This document shows, piece after piece, positions 5,387 to 8,408 of a DNA stretch of 8,408 nucleotides. A program made the translations under genes and the position numbers. Source of the stretch: Gammaproteobacteria bacterium (GTDB lineage Bacteria > Pseudomonadota > Gammaproteobacteria > Steroidobacterales > Steroidobacteraceae); contig JASHTN010000386.1 in NCBI GenBank assembly GCA_030040525.1, forward strand, positions 1 to 8,408. Direction: 5' to 3'. Each line of letters begins with the position of its first letter. The stretch's first letter is position 1. The notes under the pieces were generated by a model that was given only the letters and a program-made list of their open reading frames with translations, was not told where the DNA came from and did not search any database.

Positions 5387-6043
5387 ATGCACGAGTACCA
5401 GCTCACGTTCATCGACCTGGCGCTGCAGCGCGCCGCCCTGACCTTCGGCGAGTTCCGCCTCAAGTCCGGTCGCGAGAGTCCGTACTTCTTCAACGCCGGC
5501 CGCTTCAGCGACGGCGAGTCGGCGGCAGTCCTCGGTCGGTGCTACGCGGCCGCGATCGCCGCCTCCGGCATCGGCTTCGATATGCTGTTTGGTCCGGCGT
5601 ACAAGGGCATTCCGCTGGTCACCACGGCAGCCGTGGCGCTCGCCGGGCAGCTTGGTCGCAGCGTTCCCTACGCCTTCAACCGCAAGGAAGCCAAGGGTCA
5701 CGGCGAGGGCGGCAGTCTGATCGGCGCGCCGCTTGCCGGGCGCGTGCTGATCGTCGACGATGTGATCACCGCCGGCACGGCGGTGCGCGAGTCGCTCGAG
5801 ATCATCCGCGCGGGCGGTGCGCAGCCCGCGGGCGTGGCGCTGGCGCTCGACCGGCAGGAGCGCGGCGAGGGGGCGCTGACGGCGGTGCAGGAGGTCGAGA
5901 CCCGCTACGGCCTCAAGTGTGTGAGCATCGTCACACTTGCCGATCTCATCGAGGCGCTGTCGCGCCCGGCCGACGGAGCAACGCGCATTTCTGCCGGACA
6001 GCTCACAGCGCTGCGCGCCTATCAGGCGCGTTACGGCGCCTGA
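5387..6043 (+). CDS. pyrE: Orotate phosphoribosyltransferase PyrE
   Basis: Converts orotate and PRPP to orotidine 5'-phosphate and pyrophosphate in de novo pyrimidine synthesis; a cytoplasmic homodimer. The 218-aa product aligns with E. coli PyrE (213 aa) almost end to end: 'FGEFRLKSGRESPYFFNAG' near the N-terminus, 'FGPAYKGIPL', then the catalytic loop 'RKEAKGHGEGG' with Arg99, Lys100, Lys103 and His105. The PRPP-binding motif is 'VDDVITAGTA' (Asp124-Asp125), followed by 'LDRQERG'. ATG 5387 gives the E. coli-like N-terminus ('YQLTFIDLAL'). There is no good Shine-Dalgarno sequence in the 16-nt spacer to the divergent xth gene. Its promoter must lie largely within xth, or the mRNA may be leaderless. 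The DUF4124 gene follows after 41 nt and is probably cotranscribed. Confidence 0.98.
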   Translation: MHEYQLTFIDLALQRAALTFGEFRLKSGRESPYFFNAGRFSDGESAAVLGRCYAAAIAASGIGFDMLFGPAYKGIPLVTTAAVALAGQLGRSVPYAFNRKEAKGHGEGGSLIGAPLAGRVLIVDDVITAGTAVRESLEIIRAGGAQPAGVALALDRQERGEGALTAVQEVETRYGLKCVSIVTLADLIEALSRPADGATRISAGQLTALRAYQARYGA

Positions 6044-6084
6044 AGCGCTTGCCAGCGGTGCGCCCGCGGCCGGAAACTAGCGCC

Positions 6085-6735
6085 ATGATTCTCAGGGCGC
6101 GGCACCTGCTTCTCTTCGTCCCGGCGGCGCTGTTGGCGACCGCGGCCGCGCTCGCCGCTCCTCCCAACCAGAGCAAGGGCCCGGTTACCTACCGCTGGGT
6201 CGACGATCAGGGCGTGGTGCACTACGGCGACACCGTGCCGCCGCAATACGCCGCCAAGGACCGCGAGATCATCAACCCGCAGGGCGTTCCCGTCGGACAT
6301 CTCGACGCACAGAAGACCCCCGAGCAGCTCGCCGCCGACGAGCGCCAGCGCGCCGAGATGATCAAGCAGAAGCAGCATGACACCTTCCTGGTCACGACCT
6401 ATACCTCGGTGAAGGACATCGAGGCGCTGCGCGATGCGCGCCTCGACCAGCTCAAGACGCAACAGTCCGCCGGCCAGCAGTACGTCGAGAGCCTGCGCTC
6501 GCGCCTTACGGCGCTCGAGGCGCGGGCCATGAACTTCCGCCCCTACAGCGACAGCGCCAACGCGCGGCGCATGCCTGACGACCTGGCGGAGAACCTGGTG
6601 CGCACCGTCAACGAGCTGCAAGTGCAGGCGGGCGCGCTCGCGGCGCGCGCCTCGGAGGAAGCCGACGTGCGCGCGCAGTTCGACGCCGATATCGCCCGCT
6701 ACCGCGAGCTGCACACCATCCACTCGGCGAACTGA
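6085..6735 (+). CDS. Secreted DUF4124-domain protein with coiled-coil C-terminus
   Basis: A 216-aa protein of unknown function. A signal peptide is clear: 'RAR' near the N-terminus, a hydrophobic core at about 8-23 and an 'ALA' cleavage site near residue 24, so the periplasm is likely. The DUF4124 signature 'YRWVDDQGVVHYGDTVPP' (36-53) follows directly, a small beta-rich motif common in proteobacterial envelope proteins. Residues from about 85 on are highly charged and Gln/Ala/Leu-rich without proline clusters, consistent with long helices or coiled coil. No enzyme motif is visible. ATG 6085 is chosen because it gives the signal peptide; the frame stays open upstream only as a shadow of pyrE, and the ribosome binding site is weak. 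It probably shares the pyrE transcript and ends inside a hairpin shared with dut. Confidence 0.88.
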   Translation: MILRARHLLLFVPAALLATAAALAAPPNQSKGPVTYRWVDDQGVVHYGDTVPPQYAAKDREIINPQGVPVGHLDAQKTPEQLAADERQRAEMIKQKQHDTFLVTTYTSVKDIEALRDARLDQLKTQQSAGQQYVESLRSRLTALEARAMNFRPYSDSANARRMPDDLAENLVRTVNELQVQAGALAARASEEADVRAQFDADIARYRELHTIHSAN

Positions 6736-6753
6736 CCCCTCGGGTCAGTGCCG
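6725..6753. terminator. Bidirectional hairpin holding both convergent stop codons
   Basis: ACTGACCC (6731-6738) and GGGTCAGT (6742-6749) form a perfect 8-bp stem around a CTC loop. CGGC (6725-6728) and GCCG (6750-6753) extend it by four pairs after a 2-nt bulge. The TGA of the DUF4124 gene (6733-6735) lies in one arm and the TGA of dut (6745-6747, minus strand) in the other, with only 9 nt between the two genes. There is no T-tract, so it may act as a pause or 3'-end stabiliser or need Rho. It is the strongest inverted repeat I found in the window. Confidence 0.55.
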
Positions 6754-7245
6754 CCCGGAGTGGCCGAAGCCCCCCGCGCCGCGCGCCGACTGCTCGAAGT
6801 CCGCCACGACCTCGAGCTCGACCTGCAGCACCGGCACCACCACCAGCTGCGCGATGCGCTCGCCCGGACGCACGGTGAAGGACTGCGTGCCCCGGTTCCA
6901 GCAGGACACCATCAGGGGTCCCTGGTAATCCGAATCGATGAGCCCGACGAGATTGCCGAGCACGATGCCGTGCTTATGACCCAGACCCGAGCGCGGCAGG
7001 ATGAGGGCCGCGAGCCCCGGGTCCTCCAGATGGATCGCAAGTCCCGTGGGAATCAGCGCCGCGCTCCCCGGCGCGAGCTCGACGGGCCCCGCGGGGCAGG
7101 CGCGCAGGTCGAGTCCCGCGGAGCCGCCGGTCGCATACGCCGGCAGCGGAAACTCGCGGCCGATGCGCGCGTCGAGAATGCGCACCTTGAGCGCGCGGCG
7201 CGCCGCGGTGCTGCCGGAGGCGCGCTGCCCGGTGAGCGTGCTCAC
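6745..7245 (-). CDS. dut: Deoxyuridine 5'-triphosphate nucleotidohydrolase (dUTPase)
   Basis: Hydrolyses dUTP to dUMP and pyrophosphate, keeping uracil out of DNA and supplying dUMP for thymidylate synthesis; trimeric and cytoplasmic. All five trimeric-dUTPase motifs are visible in the 166-aa product: 'AGLDLRA' (43-49), 'PRSGLGHKHG' (84-93), 'GNLVGLIDSDYQG' (97-109, with the catalytic-motif Asp104), 'RPGERIAQLV' (126-135) and the Phe-containing C-terminal arm 'RGAGGFGHSG' (155-164). The start is GTG 7245, inferred from its GTGA overlap with the coaBC stop. It yields about 14 residues more than E. coli Dut before 'KVRILD'. GTG at Val21 is an alternative start, but it has no ribosome binding site either. 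The coaBC-dut pairing is common in gammaproteobacteria and indicates one transcript. Confidence 0.97.
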   Translation of the reverse strand: MSTLTGQRASGSTAARRALKVRILDARIGREFPLPAYATGGSAGLDLRACPAGPVELAPGSAALIPTGLAIHLEDPGLAALILPRSGLGHKHGIVLGNLVGLIDSDYQGPLMVSCWNRGTQSFTVRPGERIAQLVVVPVLQVELEVVADFEQSARGAGGFGHSGRH

Positions 7246-8408
7246 GCGAGCGCGCTGCCGCGCGCGCGTGGTCCGGCCCGCGCTTCGAGCTCGCGGGCGA
7301 TGAGGGTGATGAGACCGCGGGCGAGCGCGAGCTTGCTCCCCTGGCCGAGCTCGTGCCGCGCACTGCGCGACAGCACCAGCAGCTGGTTGTCCGCGGCGTC
7401 GAAGGCTTTGTCGTCCCCGACCTCGTTGGCGGCGATCATGTCGAGATTCTTCTTCATCAGCTTGGTGCGCGCATTCTGCTCGACCGCCTGGGTCTCGGCG
7501 GCGAAGCCCACGACGAACGGGCGGTCGGACCGCGCCGCCACCGTGGCGAGCACGTCCACGGTACGCTCCATCGACAGCTCCAGCGTGTCGCTCGTCTTCT
7601 TGATCTTGTGCTCCGCGGCGCGCGCCGGGCGGTAATCGGCCACCGCCGCAGTCGAGATGAACACCTCGGTGCCGGCAATCTCGCGCAGCACGGTGGCGAG
7701 CATCTCGGCGGCGCTCTCGACGTCGATGCGCGTCACGCCCGACGGAGTCGGCAGGCTCACCGGGCCTGCGACCAGCACCACGCTCGCGCCCGCCTCGCGC
7801 GCCGCCTGCGCGACGGCGAAGCCCATCTTGCCGGAGCTGCGGTTGCTGATGAAGCGCACCGGGTCGATGCGCTCGCGGGTAGGGCCGGCCGTGACCAGCA
7901 CGCGCCGCCCGGCAAGCGCACCGCCGCCGCCGAGCAGCGCCTGCAAGCGCTCGGCGAGCTCGCGCGGCTCGAGCATCCGGCCCTCGCCGAACTCACCGCA
8001 CGCCTGGTCGCCCTCCCCGGGCCCGAAGAGCCGGACGCCGCGCGCGGCGAGCGTCGCGACGTTGGCCTGTGTCGCGGCGTTCGCCCACATCAGGTGGTTC
8101 ATGGCCGGCGCCACCGCGATCGGCGCCTCGGTCGCCAGACACAGTGTCGCGAGCAGGTCGTCGGCGAGCCCGGCGGCAAGCCGCGCGAGAAAGCCCGCGC
8201 TCGCCGGTGCGATGAGCACCGCGTCCGCCCAGCGCGCCAGCTCGATGTGGCCCATGGCCGCTTCCGCGCCCGGATCCCACAGGCCGGTGCGCACCGGCCG
8301 ACCCGAGACCGCCTGGAAAGTGGTCGGCGTCACGAACTCGCGGGCCGCCGCGGTCATGACCACCTGTACCTCGGCGCCGCGCTCGCGCAGCCGCCGCACC
8401 AGGTCCGG
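7242..8408 (-). CDS. coaBC: Bifunctional phosphopantothenoylcysteine decarboxylase/synthase CoaBC (5' end off the window)
   Basis: Performs two coenzyme A steps: CTP-dependent coupling of 4'-phosphopantothenate to cysteine (CoaB, C-terminal) and FMN-dependent decarboxylation to 4'-phosphopantetheine (CoaC, N-terminal). 388 residues are visible. Counting from the edge, His54 ('AAMGHIELA'), Asn104 ('PAMNHLMW') and Cys137 ('QACGEFGEGRM') match the CoaC catalytic positions. Asn189 ('FISNRSSGKMG') and Lys268 ('EHKIKK') match those of CoaB. All five keep an offset of 21 from E. coli Dfp (His75, Asn125, Cys158, Asn210, Lys289), so about 21 N-terminal residues, including the 'GVSGGIAAYK' motif, lie beyond the right edge. 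GTG 8399 is an internal valine ('LVRRLRERG'), not the start. The TGA overlaps the dut GTG by four bases. Confidence 0.97.
   Translation of the reverse strand, partial: PDLVRRLRERGAEVQVVMTAAAREFVTPTTFQAVSGRPVRTGLWDPGAEAAMGHIELARWADAVLIAPASAGFLARLAAGLADDLLATLCLATEAPIAVAPAMNHLMWANAATQANVATLAARGVRLFGPGEGDQACGEFGEGRMLEPRELAERLQALLGGGGALAGRRVLVTAGPTRERIDPVRFISNRSSGKMGFAVAQAAREAGASVVLVAGPVSLPTPSGVTRIDVESAAEMLATVLREIAGTEVFISTAAVADYRPARAAEHKIKKTSDTLELSMERTVDVLATVAARSDRPFVVGFAAETQAVEQNARTKLMKKNLDMIAANEVGDDKAFDAADNQLLVLSRSARHELGQGSKLALARGLITLIARELEARAGPRARGSALA

Noticed and set aside
6031..6723. 230-aa minus-strand frame opposite the DUF4124 gene
   Set aside because: Low-complexity Val/Gly/Arg/Leu composition typical of antisense GC-rich frames. 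The plus-strand product has a signal peptide and a recognised domain.
6748..7635. 295-aa plus-strand frame across dut and coaBC
   Set aside because: It spans two well-identified minus-strand genes and has Arg/Ser-rich composition and no motif.
8397..8399. GTG as the coaBC start codon
   Set aside because: The frame continues to the edge as P-D-L-V-R-R, matching the internal 'ELVRRL' of CoaBC, and the conserved N-terminal FMN-binding segment must lie upstream.
1..8408. Mobile element, CRISPR array, toxin-antitoxin or defence island
   Set aside because: No transposase, integrase, regularly spaced repeats, tRNA target or small toxin/antitoxin pair is visible; composition and gene content look like core chromosome.

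Overview
The window is a GC-rich, gene-dense bacterial chromosome segment that looks gammaproteobacterial. The closest resemblances I can recall are E. coli and Pseudomonas proteins: PyrE shares the E. coli active-site numbering, Dut carries the 'GFGHSG' C-terminus, and CoaBC residues keep a constant offset from E. coli Dfp. The neighbourhood coaBC-dut plus pyrE next to an exonuclease III/Crc-family gene echoes the Pseudomonas dfp-dut-algC-argB...pyrE-crc region. The small acidic DUF6763-type protein and the DUF4124 protein fit a gammaproteobacterium, possibly near Steroidobacterales, Nevskiales or Xanthomonadales. That placement is inference only. I see no tRNA, rRNA, CRISPR, insertion sequence or prophage signature.

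Layout, left to right. (1) 1-845, minus: 5' part of a secreted serine carboxypeptidase (family S10), running off the left edge. (2) 984-1700, plus: trmB, tRNA m7G46 methyltransferase, divergent from the peptidase. (3) 1732-2367, minus: MarC-family membrane protein, convergent with trmB. (4) 2368-2582: the only sizeable intergenic stretch (215 bp), between divergent marC and a small gene, with several short repeats. (5) 2583-2897, plus: very acidic 104-aa DUF6763-type protein with no lysine. (6) 5370 down to 2922, minus: a tightly overlapped operon of exonuclease III (xth), an AmpG-like MFS transporter and a small Rieske protein, joined by TTGA and GTGA stop/start overlaps. (7) 5387-6043 and 6085-6735, plus: pyrE, then a secreted DUF4124 coiled-coil protein. 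(8) 8408 down to 6745, minus: coaBC (5' end off the right edge), then dut, joined by a GTGA overlap. The DUF4124 gene and dut converge on a strong hairpin that contains both stop codons.

Functionally this is mostly housekeeping: pyrimidine synthesis (pyrE), dUTP removal (dut), repair of abasic and uracil-derived lesions (xth), coenzyme A synthesis (coaBC), tRNA modification (trmB), and probably muropeptide or other solute uptake (AmpG-like). Dut and exonuclease III act on the same problem, uracil in DNA, from opposite sides, and flank pyrE.

I did not find convincing evidence for an undescribed defence, mobile or secretion system. The items most worth a second look are the Crc-locus exonuclease with intact catalytic residues but Cys at position 9, the xth-MFS-Rieske operon, the 16-nt divergent xth/pyrE spacer with leaderless-looking starts, the hairpin holding two stop codons, and the repeats around marC and the DUF6763-type gene.
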